Shown piece by piece: positions 1-9,882 of a DNA stretch of 64,000 bases. Every line of letters begins with the position of its first letter. The stretch's first letter is position 1. A program made the position numbers and the translations under genes. The stretch comes from Massilia sp. erpn (lineage in GTDB: Bacteria > Pseudomonadota > Gammaproteobacteria > Burkholderiales > Burkholderiaceae_D): assembly GCF_024400215.1 (NCBI RefSeq), contig NZ_CP053748.1, positions 5,270,001-5,334,000 of the forward strand, written 5' to 3'. The notes under the pieces were generated by a model, which worked only from the letters and a program-made list of their open reading frames with translations, did not search any database and was not told where the DNA came from.

Positions 1-1577
1 GTATCGACCCGCTTGTACACCGGCCTTACCTTCAGCGCATGACGGCGCGCCCGCACATCATGTTCATTCACGCCCAGCAGGCGGGCCAGGCGGCGGTCGC
101 CGAATCCCAGCTGCTTAAGGCGGAACAGCGCATCGCGGTCCAATGCAGGCAGGCGCTGGGTTTGCAGCCATTGCTCGACGTCCACCAGTTCCTGGATCTG
201 GGCCAGGAACCAGGGATCGATGCGCGACAAGGCCTGCACCTGCACCAGGTTCATGCCATGGGCAAAAGCCTCGCCCACATACCAGATGCGCTGCGGGCCG
301 GGCGCCGCCAGTTCCCGTTCGATCACGTCGCGGCCGGACTGGCTGCTGCGCAGCCCATCCAGGCCAATATCCAGGCCGCGCAAGGCTTTCTGGAAGGATT
401 CCTGGAAGGTACGGCCCATGGCCATCACCTCGCCCACGGATTTCATCTGGGTAGTCAAGTGCTGGTCGGCGCCGGGGAATTTCTCGAAAGCGAAGCGCGG
501 CACCTTGGTCACGACATAGTCGATGGCAGGTTCGAACGATGCCGGGGTCTGGCCGCCGGTGATGTCGTTCTGCAGCTCGTCGAGCGTGAAGCCGACCGCC
601 AGCTTGGCCGCCACGCGCGCAATCGGGAAGCCGGTGGCTTTCGATGCCAGCGCCGAGGAGCGCGAGACACGCGGATTCATTTCGATCACGATCATGCGGC
701 CATCGGCCGGATTCAGCGCGAACTGCACGTTCGAGCCGCCGGTATCCACGCCGATCTTGCGCAGCACGGCCAGCGAGGCGTTGCGCATGATCTGGTATTC
801 CTTGTCCGTCAGGGTCTGGGCCGGCGCCACGGTGATCGAATCGCCGGTATGCACGCCCATCGGGTCCAGGTTTTCGATTGAGCAGACGATGATGCTGTTG
901 TCCTTGCGGTCACGCACCACCTCCATCTCGAATTCCTTCCAGCCCAGCAGGGATTCCTCGATCAGCAGTTCGCGCGTGGGCGACAGCTCCAGGCCGCGCG
1001 AGCAGATGCTGTGGAATTCCTCCTCATTGTGGGCGATGCCGCCGCCGCTGCCGCCCATGGTGAAGGAGGGGCGGATGATGGCGGGAAAGCCCAGCTTCTG
1101 CTGCGCGGCCCAGGCTTCGGCCATGCTGTGGGCGATGCCGGAGCGCGCCGATTCCAGGCCGATTTCGCTCATGGCCGCCTTGAACTTGGCGCGGTCCTCG
1201 GCCATGTCGATGGCTTGCGGCGTGGCGCCGATCAGCTCCACGCCATAGCGTTCCAGCATGCCTTCGCGGTGCAGGTCGAGCGCGCAGTTGAGCGCCGTCT
1301 GGCCGCCCATGGTGGGCAGCACGGCTTGCGGCCTTTCCTTGGCGATGATGCGGGCCACGGTTTCCCAGGTGATCGGTTCAATATAGGTGGCATCGGCCAT
1401 CACCGGGTCGGTCATGATGGTGGCCGGATTGCTGTTCACCAGCACCACCTGGTAGCCCTCCTCGCGCAGCGCCTTGCAGGCCTGGGCGCCGGAGTAATCG
1501 AACTCGCAGGCCTGGCCGATGACGATGGGACCGGCGCCGATGATGAGGATGCGCTTGATGTCGGTACGTTTAGGCAT
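1..1577 (-). CDS. carB: Carbamoyl-phosphate synthase large subunit (partial, N-terminal half)
   Basis: ATP-grasp synthetase subunit that makes carbamoyl phosphate from bicarbonate, ATP and CarA-supplied ammonia, feeding pyrimidine and arginine synthesis in the cytoplasm. The visible frame begins [20 protein letters not shown] and runs about 525 residues to the left edge of the window; the family is about 1070 residues, so the second ATP-grasp half is outside. Visible hallmarks are [13 protein letters not shown], the [10 protein letters not shown] loop, [12 protein letters not shown] (ATP binding) and [19 protein letters not shown]. The ATG overlaps the carA stop codon by 8 bases, indicating translational coupling. 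Identification is very secure; only completeness is unknown. Confidence 0.97.
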   Translation of the reverse strand, partial: MPKRTDIKRILIIGAGPIVIGQACEFDYSGAQACKALREEGYQVVLVNSNPATIMTDPVMADATYIEPITWETVARIIAKERPQAVLPTMGGQTALNCALDLHREGMLERYGVELIGATPQAIDMAEDRAKFKAAMSEIGLESARSGIAHSMAEAWAAQQKLGFPAIIRPSFTMGGSGGGIAHNEEEFHSICSRGLELSPTRELLIEESLLGWKEFEMEVVRDRKDNSIIVCSIENLDPMGVHTGDSITVAPAQTLTDKEYQIMRNASLAVLRKIGVDTGGSNVQFALNPADGRMIVIEMNPRVSRSSALASKATGFPIARVAAKLAVGFTLDELQNDITGGQTPASFEPAIDYVVTKVPRFAFEKFPGADQHLTTQMKSVGEVMAMGRTFQESFQKALRGLDIGLDGLRSSQSGRDVIERELAAPGPQRIWYVGEAFAHGMNLVQVQALSRIDPWFLAQIQELVDVEQWLQTQRLPALDRDALFRLKQLGFGDRRLARLLGVNEHDVRARRHALKVRPVYKRVD

Positions 1578-2727
1578 TGCGCTGCTCCTCCATCAGATGA
1601 ATGAAGCGGTCGAACAGCGGCGCCAGGTCGTGCGGGCCGGGCGACGCTTCGGGATGGCCCTGGAAGCAGAAGGCGGGGCGGTCGATGCGCATAAAGCCCT
1701 GCAGCGAGCCGTCGAACAGGGAGATATGCGTGGCGCGGCAATTGCGCGGCAGCGATTCGGGATCGACGGCAAAGCCGTGGTTCTGCGAGGTGATCATCAC
1801 GCGCCCATTGGTGATGTCCTGCACCGGATGGTTGGCGCCGTGATGGCCGAACTTCATCTTGAGGGTGCGCGCGCCGGAAGCGAGCGCCATGATCTGGTGG
1901 CCGAGGCAGATGCCGAAGGTGGGGATGCCGATATCGATCAGCTGGCGCGCCGCCTCGATGGCGTAGGTGCAGGGCTGCGGGTCGCCGGGACCGTTGGAGA
2001 GGAAGACGCCGTCCGGTTTCAGCGCCAGCGCGGCCTCGGCGCCGGCGCGCGCCGGCAGCACCGTGACGCGGCAGCCGCGCTGGGCCAGCATGCGCAGGAT
2101 ATTCTGCTTGACGCCGAAATCGAAAGCCACCACATGGAAGCGCGGCGCGCGTTGCACGCCGAAACCCGCGCCCAGGCGCCATTCGGTTTCATGCCACTCG
2201 TAAGCCTGTTCGGTGCTCACTGTGCAGGCCAGGTCCATGCCATTCAGGCCGGGGAAGGCGCGCGCCAGCCGCAGCGCCTCCTGCTCGCTGCCGCCGGCCA
2301 CGATGGCCGAAGACTGCGCTCCACCGTCGCGCAGGATGCGGGTCAGCTTGCGCGTATCGATACCGGCGATCGCCACCACGTTCTGCGCGCACAACCAGTC
2401 CTGCAGGCTTTGTCCGCTGCGGAAGTTCGAGGCCAGGGCCGGTACATCCTTCACCACCAGGCCGGCGGCGTGGATGCGCGCCGATTCGCCGTCCTCATGG
2501 TTGACGCCAGTATTGCCGATATGCGGGTAAGTCAGGGTCACGATCTGCCTGCTGTAACTGGGGTCGCTCAGGATTTCCTGATAACCCGTCATGGCGGTAT
2601 TGAACACGGCCTCGCCGCTGGTCTGGCCGGCCGCGCCGATTGCCACGCCACGGAAAACCGTGCCATCCGCCAGTGCCAGATAGGCATGATCCGCGCTCGC
2701 GGATCGATGCGTGAGAGGATGCTTCAT
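1570..2727 (-). CDS. carA: Carbamoyl-phosphate synthase small subunit (glutamine amidotransferase)
   Basis: 385-residue glutaminase subunit, the normal family length. It hydrolyses glutamine and channels ammonia to CarB. The N-terminal CarA domain ([27 protein letters not shown]) is followed by a class I amidotransferase domain with the nucleophile elbow in [15 protein letters not shown] (Cys) and the C-terminal His/Glu in [13 protein letters not shown]. The start is supported by GAAGGGA seven bases before the ATG. It is first in a carA-carB operon read leftward, with an 8-base overlap (ATGCCTAA) at the junction. No PyrR-type leader peptide or attenuator was recognised in the 278 bases upstream. 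Confidence 0.97.
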   Translation of the reverse strand: MKHPLTHRSASADHAYLALADGTVFRGVAIGAAGQTSGEAVFNTAMTGYQEILSDPSYSRQIVTLTYPHIGNTGVNHEDGESARIHAAGLVVKDVPALASNFRSGQSLQDWLCAQNVVAIAGIDTRKLTRILRDGGAQSSAIVAGGSEQEALRLARAFPGLNGMDLACTVSTEQAYEWHETEWRLGAGFGVQRAPRFHVVAFDFGVKQNILRMLAQRGCRVTVLPARAGAEAALALKPDGVFLSNGPGDPQPCTYAIEAARQLIDIGIPTFGICLGHQIMALASGARTLKMKFGHHGANHPVQDITNGRVMITSQNHGFAVDPESLPRNCRATHISLFDGSLQGFMRIDRPAFCFQGHPEASPGPHDLAPLFDRFIHLMEEQRNA

Positions 2728-2932
2728 TAGTGACTCCCTTCGCGTTTAAGCTGTACTGGCAAGGGTTCTTGCCGATTTCCAAGTTCATGAATGCGTGGCC
2801 ACGCAGATTCACAATACGTTAGAGAACACAGCATGAAACTCTCGAAAAGTCACCCCAATGCAAATACAGGCCGCAACAATATTCGCTTGATATTTCCATG
2901 CATCACTTTCGCAACATGGTGTTGAAACAAGC

Positions 2933-2964
2933 TTCACAGAGTGGAAACAAATCGGCGATATAAT
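2933..2964 (+). promoter_or_regulatory. Possible folA promoter
   Basis: A perfect TATAAT hexamer lies at 2959-2964, 41 bases before the folA ATG. The best upstream hexamer is TTCACA at 2933-2938, giving a long 20-base spacer, so the -35 assignment is weak. The rest of the 2728-3005 gap between the divergent carA and folA genes shows no further gene. The -10 is seen directly; function is inferred. Confidence 0.35.
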
Positions 2965-3005
2965 TGCCTCCCGCGGGTTCATTGCCCTGTTTATCCTTTA
3001 TTTAT

Positions 3006-3494
3006 ATGACCCTGCTCACGATCATCGTCGCTACCGATGCCGCCAACGGCATCGGCATCAACAACCGGCTGCCCTGGCATCTGCCGGAAGACCTGGCGCA
3101 CTTCAAGCGCCTGACCACGGGCCATGCCATCATCATGGGCCGCAAGACTTTCGATTCGATCGGCCGCGCACTGCCGAACCGCCGCAATATCGTGGTGACG
3201 CGCAATGCCGCCTGGAGCCATGATGGCGTGGAGGCCGTGCCGTCGCTGGAAGCGGCGCGCCGCCTGCTGCATGGCGAAGCCAAGGCCTACATCATCGGCG
3301 GCGCCCAGATTTATGCCGAAGCCCTGCCGCTGGTGGACCAGATCGAGCTGACCGAGATCGGCCAGACCTTCGATTGCGACGCCTTTTTCCCGGCGCTGAG
3401 CAAGAGCGAATGGCGCGAAACCGGCCGCATCAAGCATTGCAGCGAAGCCGGCCTGCCCTACTCTTTCCTGACCCTGCGCCGCCAGACGGCCTGA
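3006..3494 (+). CDS. folA: Dihydrofolate reductase
   Basis: Reduces dihydrofolate to tetrahydrofolate with NADPH for thymidylate and one-carbon metabolism. The 162-residue product starting MTLLTIIVATDAANGIGINN matches the family length. Visible DHFR features are the substrate loop NRLPWHLPEDLAHFKRLT, the NADPH-binding IIMGRKTFDSIGRALPNRRNIV and the IIGGAQIYAEALPLVDQIELTEI strand. An in-frame upstream start at 2964 would add 14 poorly conserved residues and would overlap the -10 hexamer, so the ATG at 3006 is preferred although its ribosome-binding site is weak. The next gene begins 30 bases later on the same strand and may be co-transcribed. Confidence 0.96.
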   Translation: MTLLTIIVATDAANGIGINNRLPWHLPEDLAHFKRLTTGHAIIMGRKTFDSIGRALPNRRNIVVTRNAAWSHDGVEAVPSLEAARRLLHGEAKAYIIGGAQIYAEALPLVDQIELTEIGQTFDCDAFFPALSKSEWRETGRIKHCSEAGLPYSFLTLRRQTA

Positions 3495-3524
3495 TTTTCA
3501 TTTTTTAACAGAGGATAGCTACCC

Positions 3525-4145
3525 ATGTCCGGACACGGTTTTCACGTCCACGGCCCGCACGACCACGCCGTGGAGCACGCGGCGCACAGCAGCGACAAAT
3601 TCTCCGGCAATATCGCCGTGACCACCGCCATCCTGGCCACCATCGGCGCCATGTTTGGCTACCAGGGCGGGGCCACGCAGAATGACGCGGCCCTGTTCAA
3701 GAACAATGCGGCCATCGCCAAGACCGAGGCGGCCAACCGCTGGAATTATTATCAGGCCAAGTCCAATAAGCAGAATCTTGCCGAACTGGCAATGACGCTG
3801 CCGAATGTCGACCCGGAGAAGTACAAGGCCGACGTGGCCCGCTATAAATCCGAAAAGGAAGGCATCAAGAAGGAGGCCGAGGAGTGGGAAGCCAAGTCCG
3901 CCGAGTGGGACAAGAAGTCCGACACCGCCCTGCACCAGCACCACCAATGGGCGCTGGCGACGACGGCCGAGCAGATTGCCATCTCCCTGGCCGCCATCAC
4001 CCTGCTGACCAACCGCCGCTGGCTGCAGGCCGCAACCTATGTGGTGGCGGCGGGCGGCATCGCCCTGGGCCTGTTCGCCTGGCTGCATGTGGACCCGATC
4101 GGCGCCCTGCTGGCCAAGTTCGGCGGCGCGGCCGCCGGCCACTGA
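3525..4145 (+). CDS. DUF4337-family membrane protein
   Basis: 206 residues starting MSGHGFHVHGPHDHAVEHAA, a His-rich start typical of DUF4337 proteins; no biochemical role is known. A transmembrane segment lies at about residues 28-50 (NIAVTTAILATIGAMFGY). A charged, helical, coiled-coil-like middle region follows (about 85-140, rich in Lys/Glu/Trp). Two further hydrophobic segments sit near the C-terminus (about 145-200). The ATG is preceded by GAGGATAG. It follows folA by 30 bases. The family assignment rests on recognition of the N-terminal pattern and the three-helix layout. Confidence 0.8.
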   Translation: MSGHGFHVHGPHDHAVEHAAHSSDKFSGNIAVTTAILATIGAMFGYQGGATQNDAALFKNNAAIAKTEAANRWNYYQAKSNKQNLAELAMTLPNVDPEKYKADVARYKSEKEGIKKEAEEWEAKSAEWDKKSDTALHQHHQWALATTAEQIAISLAAITLLTNRRWLQAATYVVAAGGIALGLFAWLHVDPIGALLAKFGGAAAGH

Positions 4146-4231
4146 CAGGCTTGTAAATTATTTTCCCGCAGTGCCACATTTTCTGCGAGAATCCCGTTCT
4201 TATTTTTTTGGCGCACCCCAGCGCCCCGCAC

Positions 4232-4269
4232 CGCCCCGGTAAAGCAATCGACCGGGGCGTTCCTCTTTT
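4232..4269 (+). promoter_or_regulatory. GC-rich hairpin with U-tract abutting the decarboxylase ribosome-binding site
   Basis: A perfect 9-base stem CGCCCCGGT (4232-4240) / ACCGGGGCG (4251-4259) with a 10-base loop is followed by TTCCTCTTTT. The GGAG ribosome-binding site (4270-4273) starts immediately afterwards, and the ATG is at 4280. It may simply terminate the upstream gene. Its position in the leader just before the ribosome-binding site also fits an attenuator or a structure masking translation start. Confidence 0.5.
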
Positions 4270-4279
4270 GGAGACTTAG

Positions 4280-6535
4280 ATGAAATTTCGTTTCCCCATC
4301 GTCATCATCGACGAGGATTTCCGCTCTGAAAACACGTCCGGCCTGGGCATCCGCGCCCTGGCCGCCGCGATGGAAAAAGAAGGCATGGAAGTGCTGGGCG
4401 TGACCAGCTATGGCGACCTGTCCCAGTTCGCCCAGCAGCAGTCGCGCGCCTCGGCCTTCGTGCTGTCCATCGACGACGAGGAATTCGGCGGCGGTACGGT
4501 CGAGGAAACCGATGCGGCCCTGAAGTCGCTGCGCGCCTTTGTCGAAGAGATCCGCTACAAGAACGCCGATATCCCGATCTATCTGTACGGCGAAACCCGC
4601 ACCTCGCGCCATATCCCGAACGATATCCTGCGCGAGCTGCACGGCTTCATCCATATGTTCGAGGACACGCCCGAATTCGTGGCGCGCCACATCATCCGCG
4701 AAGCCAAGTCCTATCTGGACAGTCTGGCGCCGCCCTTCTTCCGCGCCCTGGTGCATTACGCCAACGACGGCTCCTATTCCTGGCACTGCCCCGGCCACTC
4801 CGGCGGCGTGGCCTTCCTGAAATCGCCGATCGGCCAGATGTTCCACCAGTTCTTCGGCGAGAACATGCTGCGCGCCGACGTCTGCAACGCGGTGGAAGAA
4901 CTGGGCCAGCTGCTGGACCACACCGGCCCCGTGGCCGCTTCCGAGCGCAACGCCGCCCGCATCTACAACGCCGACCACTGCTACTTCGTGACCAACGGCA
5001 CCTCGACCTCGAACAAGATGGTGTGGCACTCCACGGTTGCTCCGGGCGACATCGTGGTGGTGGACCGCAACTGCCATAAATCGATCCTGCACTCGATCAT
5101 CATGTGCGGCGCGATTCCCGTGTTCCTGATGCCGACCCGTAACCACCTCGGCATCATCGGCCCGATCCCGCTGGAAGAGTTCACCATGGAGAGCATCCAG
5201 CGCAAGATCGAGAACAATCCGTTCGCGCGCGACGCCGCCAACAAGAAGCCGCGCATCCTGACCATCACCCAGTCGACTTACGACGGCGTGGTCTACAACG
5301 TGGAAACCCTGCGCGAAATGCTGGACGGGAAAATCGATACCCTGCACTTCGACGAAGCATGGCTGCCGCACGCCACCTTCCACGACTTCTACAAGGACAT
5401 GCACGCCATCGGCAAGGACCGTCCGCGCGCCAAGGAGTCGCTGATCTTCTCGACCCAGTCGACCCACAAGCTGCTGGCCGGCCTGTCGCAGGCGTCGCAA
5501 GTACTGGTGCGCGATTCCGAATCGGTGCAGCTGGACAAGGACGCCTTCAATGAAGCGTACCTGATGCACACCTCGACCTCGCCGCAGTACTCGATCATCG
5601 CATCGTGCGACGTGGCCGCGGCCATGATGGAAGCGCCGGGCGGTACCGCCCTGGTGGAGGAATCCATCCTGGAAGCGCTGGACTTCCGCCGCGCCATGAA
5701 GAAGATCGACGAGGAATGGGGCAAGGACTGGTGGTTCAAGGTCTGGGGTCCGGACACCTTCGCCGAGGAAGGCATCGGCTCGCAGGAAGACTGGATCTTC
5801 ACCGAGGAGAGCAAGGAATGGCACGGCTTCGGCGACCTGAAGCCCGGCTTCAATATGCTCGACCCGATCAAGGCCACCATCGTCAATCCTGGCCTGTCGC
5901 TGGACGGCCAGTTCGGCGAGACCGGAATTCCGGCGTCCATCGTGACCAAGTACCTGGCCGAGCACGGCGTGATCGTGGAGAAGTGCGGCCTGTACTCCTT
6001 CTTCATCATGTTCACCATCGGCATCACCAAGGGCCGCTGGAACACCCTCTTGACCGCGCTGCAGCAGTTCAAGGACGACTACGACAAGAACGCGCCGATG
6101 TGGCGCATCCTGCCGGAGTTCTCGGCCGCCAATCCGCGCTACGAGAAGATGGGCCTGCGCGACCTGTGCCAGCAGATCCACGACTTCTACAAGGCTTACG
6201 ATGTGGCGCGCCTGACCACGGAGATGTACCTGTCCGATATGGTGCCGGCGATGAAACCGTCCGACGCCTTCGCCAAGATGGCGCACCGCGAAATCGAGCG
6301 CGTGGCGATCGACGACCTGGAAGGCCGCATCACGTCCATCCTGCTGACGCCTTACCCGCCAGGCATTCCTTTGCTGATTCCGGGCGAGCGCTTCAACAAG
6401 ACCATCGTCGACTACCTGCGTTTCGCGCGCGACTTCAACGAACGCTTCTCCGGCTTCGAGACCGACGTGCACGGCCTGGTCAAGCGCGAAGTGAACGGCA
6501 AGCGCGACTACTTCGTCGACTGCGTCAAGCAATAA
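4280..6535 (+). CDS. Orn/Lys/Arg decarboxylase, biodegradative AdiA-like
   Basis: 751-residue fold-type I PLP decarboxylase with the three-part family layout: N-terminal wing (VVIIDEDFRSENTSGLG, about 1-130), PLP core and C-terminal domain. The PLP lysine is K397 in FSTQSTHKLLAGLSQ. Other hallmarks are SWHCPGHSGGVAFLKSP, HYFV-type TNGTSTSNKMVWH, VVDRNCHKSI and LHFDEAW. Family members decarboxylate arginine, lysine or ornithine, consuming a proton for acid resistance or making polyamines. Length and the C-terminus (FSGFETDVHG...DCVKQ) are closest to AdiA, but substrate cannot be fixed from sequence alone. No antiporter gene is adjacent, unlike classical acid-resistance operons. GGAG lies six bases before the ATG, directly after a hairpin. 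Confidence 0.9.
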   Translation: MKFRFPIVIIDEDFRSENTSGLGIRALAAAMEKEGMEVLGVTSYGDLSQFAQQQSRASAFVLSIDDEEFGGGTVEETDAALKSLRAFVEEIRYKNADIPIYLYGETRTSRHIPNDILRELHGFIHMFEDTPEFVARHIIREAKSYLDSLAPPFFRALVHYANDGSYSWHCPGHSGGVAFLKSPIGQMFHQFFGENMLRADVCNAVEELGQLLDHTGPVAASERNAARIYNADHCYFVTNGTSTSNKMVWHSTVAPGDIVVVDRNCHKSILHSIIMCGAIPVFLMPTRNHLGIIGPIPLEEFTMESIQRKIENNPFARDAANKKPRILTITQSTYDGVVYNVETLREMLDGKIDTLHFDEAWLPHATFHDFYKDMHAIGKDRPRAKESLIFSTQSTHKLLAGLSQASQVLVRDSESVQLDKDAFNEAYLMHTSTSPQYSIIASCDVAAAMMEAPGGTALVEESILEALDFRRAMKKIDEEWGKDWWFKVWGPDTFAEEGIGSQEDWIFTEESKEWHGFGDLKPGFNMLDPIKATIVNPGLSLDGQFGETGIPASIVTKYLAEHGVIVEKCGLYSFFIMFTIGITKGRWNTLLTALQQFKDDYDKNAPMWRILPEFSAANPRYEKMGLRDLCQQIHDFYKAYDVARLTTEMYLSDMVPAMKPSDAFAKMAHREIERVAIDDLEGRITSILLTPYPPGIPLLIPGERFNKTIVDYLRFARDFNERFSGFETDVHGLVKREVNGKRDYFVDCVKQ

Positions 6536-6545
6536 AGCACAGCCG

Positions 6546-6589
6546 AGCCCGTGTCCGATTGGGGTCTGACCCCAAGGTGGACACGGGCT
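6546..6589. repeat. REP-like palindromic element, copy 1
   Basis: Nested perfect hairpin: outer stem AGCCCGTGTCC (6546-6556) / GGACACGGGCT (6579-6589), inner palindrome TTGGGGTCTGACCCCAA (6559-6575). A second, diverged copy lies at 59177-59209 beside another terminator. The shared core is GTGTCCGATTGGGGTCTGAC. Such GGGGTCTGACCCC elements recall REP/BIME sequences, an interpretation I could not test. Confidence 0.65.
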
Positions 6590-6598
6590 GAGCAGTGG

Positions 6599-6630
6599 AA
6601 GGCAGCCATTGGGCTGCCTTTTTCTTTTTC
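6599..6630 (+). terminator. Rho-independent terminator of the decarboxylase gene
   Basis: Stem AAGGCAGCC (6599-6607) / GGCTGCCTT (6612-6620), loop ATTG, followed by TTTCTTTTTC. It lies 64 bases after the decarboxylase stop. Confidence 0.85.
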
Positions 6631-6739
6631 TACTATCAAAACGATCAGGTTTGTTGCGGCGCACGATTGGGCGTTGCCTCACCCCAATCGCGGCTAGCAA
6701 TTTAGAATTTTGCGCGTTGCAATATTGTAGAAATTGAAA

Positions 6740-8449
6740 ATGCCCGCGCCCAGTTTTCGTCAGTTCAGCACCACGCTCGTTCTTCTGCTGACCGCCTGCG
6801 GCGGCAGCGAAGCCGATAGCGCCCAGCCCAGGCCCGTATCACCCGCCCGTCAGGCGGCACCGGCCCAACAGTTGGCCGCGCCCTCGGCCAGCATGACGCC
6901 GGCGGCGGCGTCGCGCTTTCTCGCCATGGCCAGTTTCGGCCCCGACAGCCAGTCGATCAACCACCTCGCCAGCATCGGCGCACCAGCTTGGCTGGACGAG
7001 GAATTCGGCAAGCCGCTGCGCCGCCACCGCAGCTTTATCGATGCCATCGCCGCGCAAACCACGCCGGGCGAATTTCATATCAACGACAGCCTGTGGCAGC
7101 AAGCCATCCGCGGACCGGACCAGTTGCGCCAGCGCGTGACCTATGCCCTGTCGCAGATTTTCGTCATCTCCACCCAGGACGAGAATATCGCCACCATGCC
7201 GCGCGGTGCCGCCAGCTACTACGATGTATTGGCCGAGCACGCCTTCGGCAATTACCGCCAGTTGCTGAAGGCGGTGGCCCTGCATCCGATGATGGGCATC
7301 TATATGTCGCATATGAAGAACCAGAAGGAAGGCCGGGGCCGCATTCCGGATGAGAACTTCGCGCGCGAAATCATGCAGCTGATGAGTATCGGCTTGTATG
7401 AGCTGAACCAGGATGGCAGCCTGAAGCTGATCCAGGGGCGGCCCAGCGAAACCTATAAGCACGAGGACGTGGCCGGCCTGGCCAAGGTGTTCACTGGCTG
7501 GAGCTGGGCCGGTGGCGACCAGAGCCAGGCGCGCTTTTTCGGCCAGGTCAAGGATCCCAACCGCGACTGGCGGCCAATGCAAAACTACGCGGCCTACCAT
7601 GCCAGCGGCGCCAAGCGCTTCCTCGGCGTCAGCCTGCCTGAGGGCGGCAGCGGCGAACAGGACCTGGACGCTGCGCTGGACGTGCTGTTCCGCCATCCCA
7701 ACACCGGTCCCTTCATCGGCCGCCAGCTGATCCAGCGCCTGGTCACCAGCAACCCCAGCCCCGCCTATGTCGGCCGGGTGGCGGCCGCTTTCCGCGATAA
7801 TGGCAGCGGCGTGCGCGGCGATATGCGCGCCCTGATCAAGGCCGTGCTGCTCGATCCGGAAGCGCAGAACCCGCCCGTGGGCGCCGCGGCCGGCAAGCTG
7901 CGCGAGCCGGTGCTGCGGCTGGCGAACTGGATGCGCGCCTTCAAGGCCAGTTCGGCATCCGGCCAGTTCCGCATGTGGTATCTCGACGATACCAGCTTGA
8001 GCCTGGGGCAGACGCCACTGCGCGCGCCCAGCGTCTTTAACTTCTTCCGGCCCAGCTATACACCGCCTGGCTCCGCCCTGGCCGCCGCCGGCCTGGTGGC
8101 GCCGGAATTCCAGCTCGCCAGCGAACCCACGGTGATCGGCTATCTCAACTATATGCAAAAGGCCATCGTGTCCGGCGTCGGCCGCAATGCCGATATCCGC
8201 CCCAATTATGCCGAGGAAGTGGCGCTGGCCGAGCGGCCCGAACTGCTGGTGGAACGGGTCAATCTGCTGCTGCTGAACGGCCGCATGCCGGCCAGCCTCA
8301 AAGGCCAGATCACCGCCGCGCTGAACGGCATCATCGTCCCGGCCAGCAATGGCCCTTATGTCCGCTACACCGCCGAACGCAAGCTGAACCGGGTGCATAT
8401 GGCGATTTACCTGACCATGGCCGCGCCCGAATACCTGATACAGCAGTAA
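6740..8449 (+). CDS. DUF1800 family lipoprotein
   Basis: 569-residue exported protein beginning MPAPSFRQFSTTLVLLLTAC, with a lipobox (LTAC-GG, Cys20) followed by a low-complexity Ala/Pro linker; predicted outer- or inner-membrane lipoprotein. The remainder matches the DUF1800 pattern: ASRFLAMASFGPDSQSINHLA near the start, FAREIMQLMSIGLYELN, GLAKVFTGWSW, FIGRQLIQRLVTSNPSP and PSVFNFFRPSYTPPG. The family has no established activity but almost always sits next to a DUF1501 gene, as here (8 bases apart). A TTG two codons upstream (6734) is open, but the ATG at 6740 is the better start. Probably a two-gene operon. Confidence 0.88.
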   Translation: MPAPSFRQFSTTLVLLLTACGGSEADSAQPRPVSPARQAAPAQQLAAPSASMTPAAASRFLAMASFGPDSQSINHLASIGAPAWLDEEFGKPLRRHRSFIDAIAAQTTPGEFHINDSLWQQAIRGPDQLRQRVTYALSQIFVISTQDENIATMPRGAASYYDVLAEHAFGNYRQLLKAVALHPMMGIYMSHMKNQKEGRGRIPDENFAREIMQLMSIGLYELNQDGSLKLIQGRPSETYKHEDVAGLAKVFTGWSWAGGDQSQARFFGQVKDPNRDWRPMQNYAAYHASGAKRFLGVSLPEGGSGEQDLDAALDVLFRHPNTGPFIGRQLIQRLVTSNPSPAYVGRVAAAFRDNGSGVRGDMRALIKAVLLDPEAQNPPVGAAAGKLREPVLRLANWMRAFKASSASGQFRMWYLDDTSLSLGQTPLRAPSVFNFFRPSYTPPGSALAAAGLVAPEFQLASEPTVIGYLNYMQKAIVSGVGRNADIRPNYAEEVALAERPELLVERVNLLLLNGRMPASLKGQITAALNGIIVPASNGPYVRYTAERKLNRVHMAIYLTMAAPEYLIQQ

Positions 8450-8457
8450 GGACAACG

Positions 8458-9882
8458 ATGCCCAACTCCCCTTTTCCGCGCCGCGATTTTCTGCGCGCCA
8501 TCGCGGCCCTGGCCGGCAGCGGCGCCGCGCCGCTGGCGCTGAACCTGGCTGCCATCAATGCCGCGGCCGCCGCCAACGGCGATTACAAGGCCCTGGTCTG
8601 TCTGTTTCTGCAAGGCGGCAACGACCACTACAATACCGTGCTGGCTTGCGATACCAACTCGTGGCGGGCTTACCAGACCGCGCGCGACAGTGGCGACAAC
8701 GGCTCCATCGTCCTGCCGCCCAGCGAGATGGCGGGCGGTGTGCTGCCGATCGGCGCGGCGACCCGGCAGGCCGGGCGCTGGTTTGCGCTGCATCCGCAGC
8801 TGGGGCCGATCAAGGCGCTGTTCGACAGCTACCGGGCGGCCATTGTGGCCAATGTGGGCACCCTGATCGCGCCGCTCAGCAAGGCCGAATACCTGAACCG
8901 CTCGGCCGCCGTGCCGCCCAAGCTGTTTTCGCACAACGACCAGCAATCCATGTGGCAGTCCTGCCAGCCGGAAGGTGCGCGCGATGGCTGGGGCGGCCGC
9001 CTGGGCGACCTGCTGGCCGCGGGCAATGCCACGGCCTCGTTTACCTGTATCTCAGCGGCCGGCAATGCGGTCTTCGCCAGCGGCCGCACGTTGTCCCAGT
9101 ACCAGATCACCGAGGCCGGCGCCCTGCCGGTGGAGCGCCTCGATGGCATGCTGTTCGATAACAGCCGCCATCCGCTGCGCGCCATCATCGCCAGCCCGCA
9201 GGGCAATCTGTTGGGCCAGCAGCATAGCGCGCTGGTGCGCCGCGCCCTCGACACCCAGCAGCTGATGAATGCGGCCATGGCGCCGGCCGGCAGCGGCGGC
9301 GTGCCGCATCCGCCGCCCTACCACAGCCCGGCCGCCAATGCGCCGCGCGCCAATCCCCTGGCCCTGCAATTGCAGACTGTGGCGCGCATCATTGCCGGGC
9401 GGACCCTGTTGGGCATGCGGCGCCAGATCTTCTTTGTCAGCCTGGGCGGCTTCGACACCCACGATTACCAGCGCGGCAAACATACCGAGCTGATGGCCCG
9501 CCTGGCCCATGGCATCGCCTATTTCGACCGCACCCTGGCCAATCTGCGCGGCAGCAATCTGCAACAGCAGGTGACGCTGTTTACGGCTTCGGACTTCGGC
9601 CGCACCCTGAGCAGCAATGGCGATGGCACGGACCACGGCTGGGGCAGCCACCATTTCGTGATCGGTGGCGCTGTCAAGGGCCATGATATCTATGGCGCGT
9701 TTCCGCCCGTGGGGCTGGGCCATGAACTCGATGTCGGCCAGGGCGCCTTGCTGCCGCAAATCGCGGTCGAGCAATACGGGGCGACGCTGGCCAGCTGGTT
9801 CGGCGTACCGTCCAGCCAGCTGGGTGAGGTCTTTCCCAATCTGCGGCACTTCGATACGCGCAATCTCGGCTTTATGAGCTGA
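8458..9882 (+). CDS. DUF1501 family protein, Tat-exported
   Basis: 474 residues. The N-terminus carries a twin-arginine signal (RRDFLRAIAALAGSG) ending near AAINAAAAANGD, so it is exported folded. The body follows the DUF1501 pattern, an alkaline-phosphatase-superfamily-like fold: VCLFLQGGNDHYNTVL, LHPQLGPIKALFDSY, SLGGFDTHDYQRGKHTELM, LFTASDFGRTLSSNGDGTDHGWGSHHF. The final motif contains candidate metal ligands (Asp/His). Function is unknown; it is assumed to work with the preceding DUF1800 lipoprotein. AAGGAC lies before the ATG. No terminator was seen in the 93 bases before the next gene. Confidence 0.9.
   Translation: MPNSPFPRRDFLRAIAALAGSGAAPLALNLAAINAAAAANGDYKALVCLFLQGGNDHYNTVLACDTNSWRAYQTARDSGDNGSIVLPPSEMAGGVLPIGAATRQAGRWFALHPQLGPIKALFDSYRAAIVANVGTLIAPLSKAEYLNRSAAVPPKLFSHNDQQSMWQSCQPEGARDGWGGRLGDLLAAGNATASFTCISAAGNAVFASGRTLSQYQITEAGALPVERLDGMLFDNSRHPLRAIIASPQGNLLGQQHSALVRRALDTQQLMNAAMAPAGSGGVPHPPPYHSPAANAPRANPLALQLQTVARIIAGRTLLGMRRQIFFVSLGGFDTHDYQRGKHTELMARLAHGIAYFDRTLANLRGSNLQQQVTLFTASDFGRTLSSNGDGTDHGWGSHHFVIGGAVKGHDIYGAFPPVGLGHELDVGQGALLPQIAVEQYGATLASWFGVPSSQLGEVFPNLRHFDTRNLGFMS

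Noticed and set aside
2728..3005. Pyrimidine-responsive leader or PyrR attenuator before carA
   Set aside because: No leader peptide, terminator/antiterminator pair or PyrR-binding motif visible.
4037..6700. Very long open frame (887 codons) antisense to the decarboxylase gene
   Set aside because: Produced by high-GC third-position bias; composition is His/Gly/Val-rich with no family pattern, while the plus-strand decarboxylase is unmistakable.
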